Shown: positions 43,746-51,631 of the stretch, piece by piece
Position numbering within the stretch: position 1 is the first letter of the stretch
Layout of the letters: each line of letters begins with the position of its first letter
Assembly: GCF_027214005.1 (NCBI RefSeq)
Contig: NZ_JAPWGY010000012.1
Span: forward strand, 1 to 56,615
From: Kiloniella laminariae
GTDB taxonomy: Bacteria > Pseudomonadota > Alphaproteobacteria > Kiloniellales > Kiloniellaceae
DNA length: 56,615 bases
Direction: 5' to 3'
Position numbers and translations under genes: made by a program
Notes under the pieces: generated by a model
What the model saw: only the letters and a program-made list of their open reading frames with translations
The model's database searches: none
Told to the model about the DNA's origin: nothing

Positions 43746-44567
43746 ATGAGTGAAGAGCTGGTTTTAACCAGGGCCCATGGCCGGGTTCTGGAGATTATTC
43801 TCAATCGTCCTCCTGCCAATGCGATCAATCGGGCCATGAGCCGGGCGATCTATACAGCCTTGCGCGAGTTACAGGATAATCCTGCCTATTCTGTCGGGGT
43901 TATCCGCGGGCAGGGAGAACGTATTTTCTGTGCCGGCTGGGATCTGAAGGAAACGGCCGGAGAAGGCGGGATCAATCTCGAGCTGGAAAATGATCCTGAG
44001 CAGGGGCATGGGCCAGGCGGGTTTGCCGGTATCACTGAATTTCACGATCTGACCAAGCCGGTTATTGCCGCGGTGAATGGTGCCGCAGTGGGGGGCGGCT
44101 TCGAAATTGTTCTGGCCTGCGATATGGTTGTTATGGCCGATCACGCCTTTTTCTCCCTGCCGGAAATGCAGCGCGGTATTCTGGCGGATGGCGGGGCGGT
44201 ACAAAAGCTGCCCAAGATGATTCCGCCCAATGTGGCAAAGGATCTCTTGTTCACAGGACGGTTGATGGAAGCGGAGGAAGCCCTGCGCTGGGGACTGGTC
44301 AGCAAAGCTGTCCCCGTTGCCGAACTGGAAAATACCGCACTGGAGCTGGCCCAGGAAATAGCACAGGGGGCGCCGCTCGCCCTTGAGGCCTTGAAAGAAG
44401 TCCTGGCCTATGTCGATGGGATGTCAGCGCGTGAAGCCATGGACCGGGTTAAGGGGGGCGGGGACTGCGATTGCCCGATCTACCATCGCATGGTTTCTTC
44501 TGAAGACGCAATTGAGGGGATCAGTGCTTTTGCGGAAAAACGTACGCCGGTCTGGAAAGGACGTTAA
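43746..44567 (+). CDS. CaiD-like enoyl-CoA hydratase/carnitinyl-CoA dehydratase
   Basis: A 273-residue crotonase-fold enzyme. The oxyanion-hole segments FCAGWDLKE and VNGAAVGGGFEIVLACD, the PGGFAGITEFHDLTKPVIAAVNG stretch, and the end SSEDAIEGISAFAEKRTPVWKGR follow E. coli carnitinyl-CoA dehydratase CaiD closely. It would hydrate or dehydrate an enoyl-CoA made by the two upstream dehydrogenases. A strict carnitine role is not proven; no caiA, caiB or caiC is in the window. Confidence 0.85.
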   Translation: MSEELVLTRAHGRVLEIILNRPPANAINRAMSRAIYTALRELQDNPAYSVGVIRGQGERIFCAGWDLKETAGEGGINLELENDPEQGHGPGGFAGITEFHDLTKPVIAAVNGAAVGGGFEIVLACDMVVMADHAFFSLPEMQRGILADGGAVQKLPKMIPPNVAKDLLFTGRLMEAEEALRWGLVSKAVPVAELENTALELAQEIAQGAPLALEALKEVLAYVDGMSAREAMDRVKGGGDCDCPIYHRMVSSEDAIEGISAFAEKRTPVWKGR

Positions 44568-44610
44568 GGGGCGTCATCAAACATGAAATCTTGGCTCTGG
44601 TTGATGATCG

Positions 44611-45591
44611 ATGAGTGAGACTGTTTTCAAAACCCGGCTTACCGATCTTCTTGGCATTAGATACCCTGTGCTGTGCGGTGGTCTGCTGCATCTGGCGGAT
44701 GCCAACTATGTCGCTGCAGTGGTCAATGCCGGGGCGATGGGCTTTATCTCGGCCCTGACCTTTCCCGATCCCGAACAGCTGCGTGATGAAATCCGCAAAT
44801 GCCGTGAATTGACCAGTGGGAAACCTTTTGGCGTCAATCTGTATATCTCTGCCCGACCGGATGCGAATGATCGGTTGATTCCTCTGGTTTCCGTGGTCCG
44901 GGAAGAAAAGGTCGCGGTGGTGGAAACTGCAGGGGGTTCCCCTGCGGCGATTGTTCCCTTGATGAAAGAAGCTGGCATCAAAGTGATCCACAAAGCTCCC
45001 GCGATCCGTTTTGCCCTTTCTGCAGAAAAAGCAGGGGTCGATGCGGTTATTCTGGTTGGCGCGGAAGGCGGCGGTCATCCCGGCTATATGATGGTTGGGA
45101 CCATGGTGCAGGGGGCCATTGGCCCGGAAAGACTTTCGATCCCTGTGATACTCGGGGGCGGTATTGGCCATGGCAGCCAGTTGACAGCGGCCTTGGCAAT
45201 GGGCTGCGAAGGTATTCTGATGGGAACGCGGATGCTGGTTTCTGAGGAAATCGGAGCCCACCGGGCGTATAAACAGCGCATTGTCTCAGGGGATGGACTG
45301 GACTCTCTGGTGGTCATGACAAGTTTTAAAAACCATCACCGGGTTTTGCACAACGAAGCAGCTGAGGCTGTTGCTGCCCTGGAAAAATCAGGTTCACAGG
45401 ACTATGCCGATTACGCTGATCTGATTTCCGGTAAAAGGGCACGGGAAGCCTATGCCACCGGGGATACGTCTCAGGGGATGCTGGATTACGGTCAAAGCGC
45501 CTGTTTCGCCAACGAAATTGAGCCTGTTGTCACGATCATTGATCGCTTTATGCAAGAAGCTGCCTTGGGGTTGAAGCGGATAGGAATATAA
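44611..45591 (+). CDS. Nitronate monooxygenase family protein
   Basis: A 326-residue FMN TIM-barrel enzyme of the NMO/2-nitropropane dioxygenase family. It starts with TRLTDLLGIRYPVLCGGLLHLAD and has VILVGAEGGGHPG and PVILGGGIGHGSQLTAALAMGCEGILMGTR, the FMN phosphate site. Members next to acyl-CoA genes sometimes act as enoyl-type reductases and not on nitronates. It is fourth in the acyl-CoA operon, 43 bp after the CaiD-like gene. Confidence 0.87.
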   Translation: MSETVFKTRLTDLLGIRYPVLCGGLLHLADANYVAAVVNAGAMGFISALTFPDPEQLRDEIRKCRELTSGKPFGVNLYISARPDANDRLIPLVSVVREEKVAVVETAGGSPAAIVPLMKEAGIKVIHKAPAIRFALSAEKAGVDAVILVGAEGGGHPGYMMVGTMVQGAIGPERLSIPVILGGGIGHGSQLTAALAMGCEGILMGTRMLVSEEIGAHRAYKQRIVSGDGLDSLVVMTSFKNHHRVLHNEAAEAVAALEKSGSQDYADYADLISGKRAREAYATGDTSQGMLDYGQSACFANEIEPVVTIIDRFMQEAALGLKRIGI

Positions 45592-45689
45592 TATTTAATT
45601 TCATTATTTCCGGTATGTAATCTCTTTTGCGGGGATTATTTTTTATCAGCGACGCTTAACAATTTTGATAGAAACTTGCGGTGATTGGT

Positions 45690-45989
45690 ATGAAAAATAT
45701 TCAGATTATTGATGGTGCAGATAATTGTACTTACAGCATATTCTCGATTGAAGATGATGCTTTCCAAATTATTTTTCCAAATGAACAAGATGTTGAATTT
45801 ATAGAGGATCTTCATGCCCGCGTCGGTGAAGAAAAGCTGTTGGAGCTTTTAACTCCTGTTTGGAAGCGACCTGTAAACAAGAAAAATGTTCATGGTATTC
45901 ATGGAACACTTTTTTATCAGCTTAAAATTAAAAAAAGATACTACCCGACCAAAAAAGAACAAGAGATGGTGTCGAATTATATACGATAG
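45690..45989 (+). CDS. AT-rich orphan protein
   Basis: A 99-residue protein I do not recognise. It is acidic in the middle (NEQDVEFIEDLHARVGEEKLLELL) and ends in a basic stretch (KIKKRYYPTKKEQEM). By eye its GC content is near one third, far below its neighbours, which suggests recent acquisition. A GTG start at 45681 is in frame three codons upstream. No strong ribosome site is seen. The frame is intact. Confidence 0.6.
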   Translation: MKNIQIIDGADNCTYSIFSIEDDAFQIIFPNEQDVEFIEDLHARVGEEKLLELLTPVWKRPVNKKNVHGIHGTLFYQLKIKKRYYPTKKEQEMVSNYIR

Positions 45990-46029
45990 AATAAGGATTA
46001 TTCTATTTGGTTTATATGCATAAAAAACA

Positions 46030-46165
46030 GGGGCCAGTTCAGAAACTGGCCCCCAGTCATAAGAGGCATGTGTCGGTCCGGAACGTGAAAGTTCAAGACA
46101 CCCTGCCCGGTAGGCGCAGGGTTTTTCAGGCCACATGAAGCCTGAAATATCATGTGTCGACAGAG
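46030..46165 (-). ncRNA. Candidate small RNA or structured 3' UTR, minus strand
   Basis: On the minus strand, four hairpins follow each other: TTTCAGGC/GCCTGAAA (46124-46147), ACCCTGC/GCAGGGT (46100-46122), GTGTC/GACAC in the middle, and GGGGCCAGTT/AACTGGCCCC (46030-46053). The last is followed by a T run, a complete intrinsic terminator with no gene of its own upstream. It may be a free-standing small RNA or the tail of the small frame at 46150-46248. It does not clearly match 6S, SRP or tmRNA. Confidence 0.4.
46100..46127 (+). terminator. Possible plus-strand terminator after the AT-rich orphan
   Basis: ACCCTGC (46100-46106) pairs with GCAGGGT (46116-46122) and is followed by TTTT. A weaker AT stem also sits at the orphan's stop (45987-46005). 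Confidence 0.5.
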
Positions 46166-46248
46166 ATCCCGGCTTGTCCAACAAATCCTTGTAAGATGGC
46201 GCATACTGCCATCAGTCCGAGAAAACCATTTGCACTGAACGTCGTCAT
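46150..46248 (-). CDS. Possible 32-residue hydrophobic small protein
   Basis: ATG at 46248 to TGA at 46150 encodes MTTFSANGFLGLMAVCAILQ followed by GFVGQAGISVDT: one short hydrophobic helix, as in small membrane proteins. The ATG lies in the right arm (transcript sense) of an 11-bp inverted repeat at 46239-46267. No clear ribosome site. It is followed by the hairpins and terminator at 46030-46147. Unproven. Confidence 0.3.
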   Translation of the reverse strand: MTTFSANGFLGLMAVCAILQGFVGQAGISVDT

Positions 46249-46267
46249 ACTTGACTTATGACGACGT
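46239..46267. repeat. Perfect 11-bp inverted repeat
   Basis: ACGTCGTCATA (46239-46249), 7-base spacer, TATGACGACGT (46257-46267). The right arm also forms the overlapping palindrome ATGACG-A-CGTCAT. It is an operator candidate, or a hairpin covering the small frame's start codon. Confidence 0.7.
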
Positions 46268-46390
46268 CATCCGTTCTGCAAAGATAGTTTGGTCGAAGCC
46301 GTTTTTAACGATCAGACAAAACACCCTTCAGGGCAGTCTTGATCACCTTCCCGGGGAAAGCGTGAAAGGCGGAAACAAGGATGACGGCTG

Positions 46391-47980
46391 TTAACCTGCC
46401 TGCGACATTATACCGGGGTGAGCCAGGGTCAGGCTGCTGGGGAAATCCAATACCACTACGGTGCCTTGACCAAGAGTACTTTCTATCGAGAGGACTCCCC
46501 CGTGTAGCTCGACAAAAGAGCGGGCGATGGAAAGACCAAGGCCGCTTCCTTCATGGTTGCGTGTTTTGCTCTCGGCCACCTGGGCAAAGGGTTCAAGAAC
46601 GCGGGAAAGGTTTTCGGCTGCGATGCCGATTCCACTGTCTTGTACCCTGATTTGCAAGCCGCCCTGATTACCCAGGCCAGCTGATACAATGACTTCGCCC
46701 CCTGCATCCGTAAATTTGATCGCATTGGTGAGCAGATTGAGAATGGTCTGTTTGGTTTTAAGGCGGTCAAGCGAGATTTCCGGTAGATCCGGATTGCTTT
46801 GTAGAATGAGTTCTATACCGGCTCTGTCACTTCTTTCGCGCAGAAGTGACAGGCAGTCATTGAGCAGGGGAGAGATCTGCACGGCTTCAGGTTCCAGAAT
46901 GGCATTGCCCAGCTCGATTTTTGACTGGTCCAGTATGTCCGAGAGCAGCTCGAGCAAAAGGTTACTCGATCTATGAATGGCCTCGGCATATTCGGTATAT
47001 TTAGGACTGGTGTGTTTGCCAAACATTTCGGCCATAAGAATATGGGAAAAACCGATCATGGAATTGAGCGGTGTACGGAGTTCATGGCTCATATTGGCCA
47101 GGAACTCGGATTTTGCCCGGCTGGCGAGCTCGGCAGTTTCTTTGGCCCGGAGAAGCTCGTATTCAGATTCCTTGCTGGTTGTGATATCACTCTGGACAGA
47201 AACGAAGCCGAGGCCAGGGACACGTCGGTCTGTGGTCTGGATCCATCGCCCATCCCTGAGCTTGACGGTAAAGGATCCTTTTAGCTCCCGTCGATAAGCA
47301 GCTTTTCGTTCCAGAAAATCTTCACCGGCCTCATCGCCAATGGCGACATTGCCATTGCTGATATCAATCCGCCCAAGCTCCTGAAAGTGTACGCCTGGCC
47401 GTGCCTGCTCTTCGCTGTAACCATACATTTCGCGGAAATTTTGATTGCAGATAACCAGCTTGCCGTCGTTGTCATAGATGACAAAGGCTTCGGCAATCGA
47501 ATCTATCGCATCCAGCAGCGTATTCTGAGCCTGATATTGCTCAGAAATATCCTGGATTGTGTTAAGGATGCAAGGACGGGCGAAACCCAGCGGATTGTGA
47601 AACCGGGTTTTGGACAGCAGAACCTGACAGTCAACTCCATCTGCCCGGCGCAGCGATAACTCAATCGTTCTGGCCGTACCTGTTTCCAGAACCTGTGTAT
47701 CAAGTGCCGGAAAACCGGAATGGCTGATGGTTGACTGTAACAGGGTTTCAATTTCCAGTGGATGATAGTGTTTGTCAGGTACATGCAGTTCGTCGATGTG
47801 AAAGTTTTCGCTGTGGAGTTCCTCCGGGTCCGGGTTCCACTCTACCTGCGGATCAATAAAAGCATAAAATGCCTTGTTGCCGGCGATAAAAACCTGCTGG
47901 CTGTCGGAAATGAAAACCGGAAGAGGAAAGGCATCTAGTAAAGCCTGTTGTTCCAGCAAAAACGCTTCATTCTGTTTCAA
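46391..47980 (-). CDS. Soluble PAS sensor histidine kinase
   Basis: A 529-residue kinase without membrane segments. Two or three PAS regions come first (about 10-125 and 140-265; for example AFPLPVFISDSQQVF and AIDSIAEAFVIYDNDGK), then HisKA with His299 in SHELRTPLN, and HATPase with NLLTNAIKFTD, DSGIGI and GSGLGLSIA. No response regulator is adjacent. The frame has no early ATG; TTG at 47980 is preferred, with GAGGA 6 bases ahead, over TTG at 47986. It resembles the kinase at 3131 in its catalytic half. Confidence 0.88.
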   Translation of the reverse strand: MKQNEAFLLEQQALLDAFPLPVFISDSQQVFIAGNKAFYAFIDPQVEWNPDPEELHSENFHIDELHVPDKHYHPLEIETLLQSTISHSGFPALDTQVLETGTARTIELSLRRADGVDCQVLLSKTRFHNPLGFARPCILNTIQDISEQYQAQNTLLDAIDSIAEAFVIYDNDGKLVICNQNFREMYGYSEEQARPGVHFQELGRIDISNGNVAIGDEAGEDFLERKAAYRRELKGSFTVKLRDGRWIQTTDRRVPGLGFVSVQSDITTSKESEYELLRAKETAELASRAKSEFLANMSHELRTPLNSMIGFSHILMAEMFGKHTSPKYTEYAEAIHRSSNLLLELLSDILDQSKIELGNAILEPEAVQISPLLNDCLSLLRERSDRAGIELILQSNPDLPEISLDRLKTKQTILNLLTNAIKFTDAGGEVIVSAGLGNQGGLQIRVQDSGIGIAAENLSRVLEPFAQVAESKTRNHEGSGLGLSIARSFVELHGGVLSIESTLGQGTVVVLDFPSSLTLAHPGIMSQAG

Positions 47981-48236
47981 AATCAATCCTCATGAGGTTG
48001 GTTTGAACAACCTCTTCTCTTTTCTCAATGTCTAGCTGAGGGGCTCTTCAGCAAGAACACTGTCCTGATTGAGGGGTGTTTATGCCAGGAAGCAGGAAGC
48101 CCGATCTTGATGATTACCGAGCTGTTTGTAGCAAAGAAAAGTTTCTAATTTACGAAGAACTATCAGCAATATAGGACAAATGCCATCTTCCTCTGGTGAC
48201 TCTGGGCTGGTCAGGTGGCAGGGCGATCTTCTGGAA

Positions 48237-48878
48237 TTAGCCGAGCAGTCCGATTTTCAGTCCGTCGAGGATATACTGGACAGCAAGAGCTGCCAGGACA
48301 ATTCCCAGAACCCGGGAAATAACATGGGTGATGGTATCCCCGATAAACTGTTCCAGACGGCCAGCAAGAAAGAACAGGATCAGGCAGAGACTGAGAACCC
48401 CTGCGAGGACAGCGAATACAACGCCCTGGGCCAGGACGTCATTTTTGTTGGCACTCATCAAAAGCATAACCGATGCAATTGCCCCGGGGCCGGAAATCAG
48501 GGGAATAGCCAGAGGGAAAACAGAAATATCCTCGTGGGTTTTTTTTGCTCCCTTGAGTTCTCCGGCATTGTGTTCGCGCCGCTGGGTACGCTTGTCGAAG
48601 ACCATTTCAAGGGCAATAATAAACAGCATAATCCCGCCAGAGATCCTGAAGGCCGAGAGGCTGACGCCGAGAAGGTCAAGAAAACGGTCACCGAAAAGCG
48701 CGAAGAACACCAGAATACAGCCGCCTATCAAGGTTCCCTTGAGTGCCATGCGCCGTTTGTGGGCGGCACTGCTGCCCTGGGTAAGGCCGATAAAGATCGG
48801 TAACAGCCCTAGCGGATCAATAATCACGAAAAGGGTAACAAAAGCTGTCAGAGCAATATCGAACAGAGCAGGTGTCAT
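48237..48878 (-). CDS. MarC family (UPF0056) integral membrane protein
   Basis: A 213-residue protein with six hydrophobic segments in the 3+3 layout of MarC. The conserved loops FVIIDPLGLLPIFIGLTQG and FPLAIPLISGPGAIASVMLL are both present. Once thought to give antibiotic resistance, the family has no settled function; small-molecule export has been proposed. It is a single gene. Confidence 0.88.
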   Translation of the reverse strand: MTPALFDIALTAFVTLFVIIDPLGLLPIFIGLTQGSSAAHKRRMALKGTLIGGCILVFFALFGDRFLDLLGVSLSAFRISGGIMLFIIALEMVFDKRTQRREHNAGELKGAKKTHEDISVFPLAIPLISGPGAIASVMLLMSANKNDVLAQGVVFAVLAGVLSLCLILFFLAGRLEQFIGDTITHVISRVLGIVLAALAVQYILDGLKIGLLG

Positions 48879-49110
48879 GATGGAAATCCAGATCAGGGGC
48901 AGTCAGGAGCGGACAAAACCGTTGAGAAAAAGCGCGAAAAACAAAGTGATGCCGATTGTTATATCCTAAAGCCGCGCAGGAATACAGTTTCCTGTTGTCG
49001 TGGGGCCGTTGCAAAAGCGTCATTGTTTTTATGAGGGCAACAGTCTGGTGACGGATCTGATATGGACAAGCATTAGCCGCTTCACCATCTTCAGTTCAAG
49101 GATATCGTGG

Positions 49111-49518
49111 ATGTCAGAGGGGTGTAATGAAATGATAGACCATAGACCGGTGCAGGCTCAAAAAATTTCTGAGTTCGACAAGGCTGTCGGGCTTGAATTG
49201 GCTGATTTTCATCTGCATGTTTATTACGATGCGACGACAATAGAACAGGCTAAGCAGTTATGTCTGGCTGCGGCGACACGTTTTGGCCTGCGTATGGGAT
49301 TTATGCATGAAAAGCCGGTCGGACCGCATCCTCGCTGGAGCTGTCAGCTCTCTGTTCCACCGGAAAAATTTGGAGCTGTGGTCACCTGGTTTTCCCTTAA
49401 TCGCAAAGGGTTAACTCTGTTTATTCATCCAGATAGCGGCAGGGCGCTGCAGGACCATCGGGATCATGCGATCTGGATGGGAGAAATGCTGGAACTCGAT
49501 CTGTCGATTTTTTCCTGA
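49111..49518 (+). CDS. DOPA 4,5-dioxygenase family protein
   Basis: A 135-residue protein of the DOPA 4,5-dioxygenase-like fold. It carries the family's metal-type histidines in ADFHLHVYYD (H-x-H), GPHPRWSCQL and LFIHPDSG, and ends with HRDHAIWMGEMLELDL. Bacterial members are mostly uncharacterised ring-cleavage or related proteins. The frame extends to 49000; ATG 49111 has AAGGA 8 bases ahead, and ATG 49132 has AGAGGGG 9 bases ahead and is equally possible. Confidence 0.82.
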   Translation: MSEGCNEMIDHRPVQAQKISEFDKAVGLELADFHLHVYYDATTIEQAKQLCLAAATRFGLRMGFMHEKPVGPHPRWSCQLSVPPEKFGAVVTWFSLNRKGLTLFIHPDSGRALQDHRDHAIWMGEMLELDLSIFS

Positions 49519-49575
49519 CTATCCAATCTGAATTTGCTGACGTATAATTTTGTCAGCACAACAGGGAGGGATGTT

Positions 49576-49797
49576 ATGAAAAAGTGTAACAAGTGCTTTT
49601 CAGAACGGGTTGTCCGTTATGAGCTGTCGCGTGAAGATCTGGGCAGTACTGGAAGCTGGCATCTGGATAATGATGCGTCGAAATATCATCCCGAGGATAT
49701 CAAGGAAGTCGAAAACAATGGCGTTCCTGTTGATCTGACACTCCACGTTTGTTTGAGCTGCAGCCATGTCCGCGGCACGGCTGCCAATCCGGAATAG
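49576..49797 (+). CDS. Small zinc-ribbon-like protein
   Basis: A 73-residue protein with two cysteine pairs, CNKC near the N-terminus and CLSC near the C-terminus, spaced like a zinc ribbon. A central acidic segment (HPEDIKEVENNG) lies between them. The family is not recognised. GGGAGGG lies 5 bases ahead of the ATG. It ends before a bidirectional terminator. Confidence 0.65.
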   Translation: MKKCNKCFSERVVRYELSREDLGSTGSWHLDNDASKYHPEDIKEVENNGVPVDLTLHVCLSCSHVRGTAANPE

Positions 49798-49848
49798 CCG
49801 TTACCCCCACGGCTGGCTGGGTTAAGCCGAACAGATCCTGCAGAAACA

Positions 49849-49885
49849 ATAAAGGGCAGCGACGAATTCCAGCGCTGCCCTTTAT
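49849..49885. terminator. Bidirectional intrinsic terminator
   Basis: ATAAAGGGCAGCG (49849-49861) is a perfect 13-bp inverse complement of 49873-49885, between two converging small genes. A/T-rich ends serve as U tracts both ways. Confidence 0.85.
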
Positions 49886-49914
49886 CTATGATTGCTGTAG
49901 AAAAACAGCCGGGG

Positions 49915-50250
49915 TTAGTGGTCAGAGGCCTCAAACTTGTCATCAAGTCCAGTGTCATAGGCGAGACCTTCTGGAGTCAAGGTGACCGGATAGCCAGAAT
50001 CCTTGACCAGCCCCTTGCGGGCCAGAGCGACCCAGACAGCAGGGTTGGCAAAGCCGCTGGCTTCCTTGGCAGAAACCACATAGGGGCCAACATGGACATG
50101 GTCGCCATGGGCGTGGGGCAGGTGCTCAAGCGTGACCTCGCCAGAGGGGTGAGCAGTGGAAAGGCGTTCGTCCCGGGCAATCACCTGGGCCAGCACCAGG
50201 GTGCGCAGCTGCAGATTGTTGAGCTTCAGGGAATTCTTCTTGGCTGGCAT
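49915..50250 (-). CDS. Conserved-looking hypothetical protein with His-rich loop
   Basis: A 111-residue cytoplasmic protein I cannot name. The middle has LPHAHGDHVHVGPYVVSA, with four histidines in ten residues, which could bind metal. The helical parts on each side (LRTLVLAQVIARDERL; PAVWVALARKGLV) and the C-terminal LTPEGLAYDTGL, with a winged-helix-like reading, look like a real fold. It is a single gene, convergent with the zinc-ribbon gene and sharing its terminator. Confidence 0.6.
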   Translation of the reverse strand: MPAKKNSLKLNNLQLRTLVLAQVIARDERLSTAHPSGEVTLEHLPHAHGDHVHVGPYVVSAKEASGFANPAVWVALARKGLVKDSGYPVTLTPEGLAYDTGLDDKFEASDH

Positions 50251-50532
50251 GTCGTTCTCCAGGATTGATTTTCAAGATAAGGGCTATCGCAATGACCTGA
50301 TCAATTCAAGGAGGATATATCAGCGGCGTTGTATCTAGAAAATTTCCAGGACAGGAGTTTAAAGAAAATCACCGTCAATAATCAGGAGCGTAACGCCGGA
50401 TTTTGTGACGGATCGGTGCGAGCCCAAGTCGTCTGATACCTAAGAACAGCGGTTTCGAGGTGCCTTACAGAAATCAAAGACAATGATCTGTTTCAGAGCA
50501 GCAGCATTGGATTGAAATATAAGGAAGAAAAG

Positions 50533-50608
50533 TGGTGCCTCCACCAGGACTTGAACCCGGAACCCCCTGATTACAAATCAGGTGCTCTACCAGTTGAGCT
50601 ATAGAGGC
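50533..50608 (-). tRNA. tRNA-Thr (anticodon TGT)
   Basis: A 76-base gene with encoded CCA. The acceptor GCCTCTA pairs with TGGAGGC (one G-U), the D arm GCTC/GAGC, the anticodon stem CCTGA/TCAGG around TTTGTAA, and the T arm CCGGG-TTCAAGT-CCTGG (one G-U). It reads ACA threonine codons. It stands alone on the minus strand. Confidence 0.97.
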
Positions 50609-51217
50609 ACATAAGATCGACCACTTTTTTCTGTCTTTCTGGTCCGTCGTGACGGCCATCGTGGCGACGAGGCGGAACTTAGGGGATTCGATGAAATTAC
50701 TCAAGAGGAAAAATGAAAAAATCGAATTTTTTTTGATTTTTGGCTAAGGGTCTGAAAGAAAATGAAGATATTCAAAGCTTTCAGGCATTCTCTCCTATTA
50801 ATAAACTGGTGGATTGTGACGAAGCTGTATCAGAATCTGTCGTCGGACCAGCGTTGGCATGGCAATTTATGATCCCCGGTAATAATCCCCGGTAATAATC
50901 CCCGGTAATAATCCCCGGTAATAATCCCCGGTAATAATCCCCGGTAACAATCCCCGGTAACAATCCCATAATAACCCAGGATAATAATCACGGGTATTTT
51001 TTTGGTGAGGAGGTGGGTAGCAGAAAACTTCCCAGCCCTTATAACCGAAGGCTTGAATGACCAGGCCAGGCATCACTCTGAAAATGCGGTTAATAAAAAG
51101 TAAAGAAAATCACCACAGGAATGCCTCAGCTTTGTCCCCCCTATGCTACAACCCGAAATCTTTTCCTGCCGTTATGATGTTTCAGTAATCACAAGACAAT
51201 TATTAAGGAAGCAGGTT
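50609..51217. other. 609-bp gap holding a tandem repeat
   Basis: Apart from the 13-bp repeat array at 50874-50964 and a run of T/A at 50700-50750 (the tRNA-Thr upstream side), nothing gene-like is seen. Minus-strand frames across the repeats are by-products of a unit that is free of stops. Confidence 0.5.
50874..50964. repeat. Tandem repeat, 7 x 13 bp
   Basis: Five copies of CCCCGGTAATAAT then two of CCCCGGTAACAAT, head to tail without gaps. Degenerate half-copies continue to about 50995 (CCCATAATAACCC, then ATAATAATCACGGG). The 13-bp unit is not a multiple of three. The array lies between tRNA-Thr and a small gene. Confidence 0.95.
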
Positions 51218-51433
51218 ATGGGATTTTCTTCTGCGTATCTGGATGGCAAGCCGCTCTTCTCTGTTGGGGGAATCGACCTTAGTACCGCCGCGCGCAGGTC
51301 CCAGTCAGGCGAGCCGGAAAGACTGCGCCTGACAGCCGGGGATTTGCTTGATCATGACGGAGATTCCATTCCCCTGCTGGATGCGGGTGAACTGGGCGAT
51401 CTCCTGAGTGGTGATCTCTCGTTCAGTCTTGCC
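51218..51433 (+). CDS. Small hypothetical protein, 72 residues
   Basis: It starts MGFSSAYLDGKPLFSVGGID and ends in an acidic, Leu-rich tail (GDLLDHDGDSIPLLDAGELG, then DLLSGDLSFSLA). No known family. AAGGAAGCAGG lies just upstream of the ATG at 51218 and supports that start over an in-frame one at 51143. A clear terminator follows at 51503. It is either an independent small gene or a remnant; the intact ribosome site and terminator favour a gene. The TGA stop follows at 51434-51436. Confidence 0.5.
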
Positions 51434-51502
51434 TGAAAATCTGTTTTTGCCGCGCTGTCTGGTTGCCGGGATAAGCTTTCTGTAATTGATACTGTAATGG
51501 AT

Positions 51503-51531
51503 AAAGGCAGCTCATTGAGCTGCCTTTTCTG
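51503..51531 (+). terminator. Intrinsic terminator after the small gene at 51218
   Basis: AAAGGCAGCT (51503-51512) pairs with AGCTGCCTTT (51518-51527) around CATTG, with TTTTCT following. Confidence 0.8.
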
Positions 51532-51563
51532 CATCTGGAATAACCGTCTCTCAGAAGAAATAT

Positions 51564-51610
51564 AATCTGGCGTGTGAGGCTGCCAATCGGCATCCTTCAC
51601 ACGCCAGATT
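51564..51610 (-). terminator. Long hairpin terminator of ald
   Basis: AATCTGGCGTGTGA (51564-51577) is a perfect 14-bp inverse complement of 51597-51610, with an inner TGCC/GGCA stem. On the minus strand it is followed by ATTATATTTC. Confidence 0.75.
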
Positions 51611-51631
51611 ACTATGGGCTTTCAGCGAAGC

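Noticed and set aside
46030-46165. 6S RNA identity for the minus-strand hairpin cluster
   Set aside because: A GACACAT-like and CTTGAAC-like stretch recalls 6S, but the long closing stem with a central bubble is not formed; the tandem-hairpin layout does not fit.
50781-51010. CRISPR array
   Set aside because: The repeats are directly adjacent 13-mers without spacers, and no cas gene is in the window.
50867-51076. Minus-strand frame encoding 13-residue peptide repeats
   Set aside because: A stop-free 13-bp repeat gives repeated peptides in all frames; there is no ribosome site or meaningful flanking sequence.
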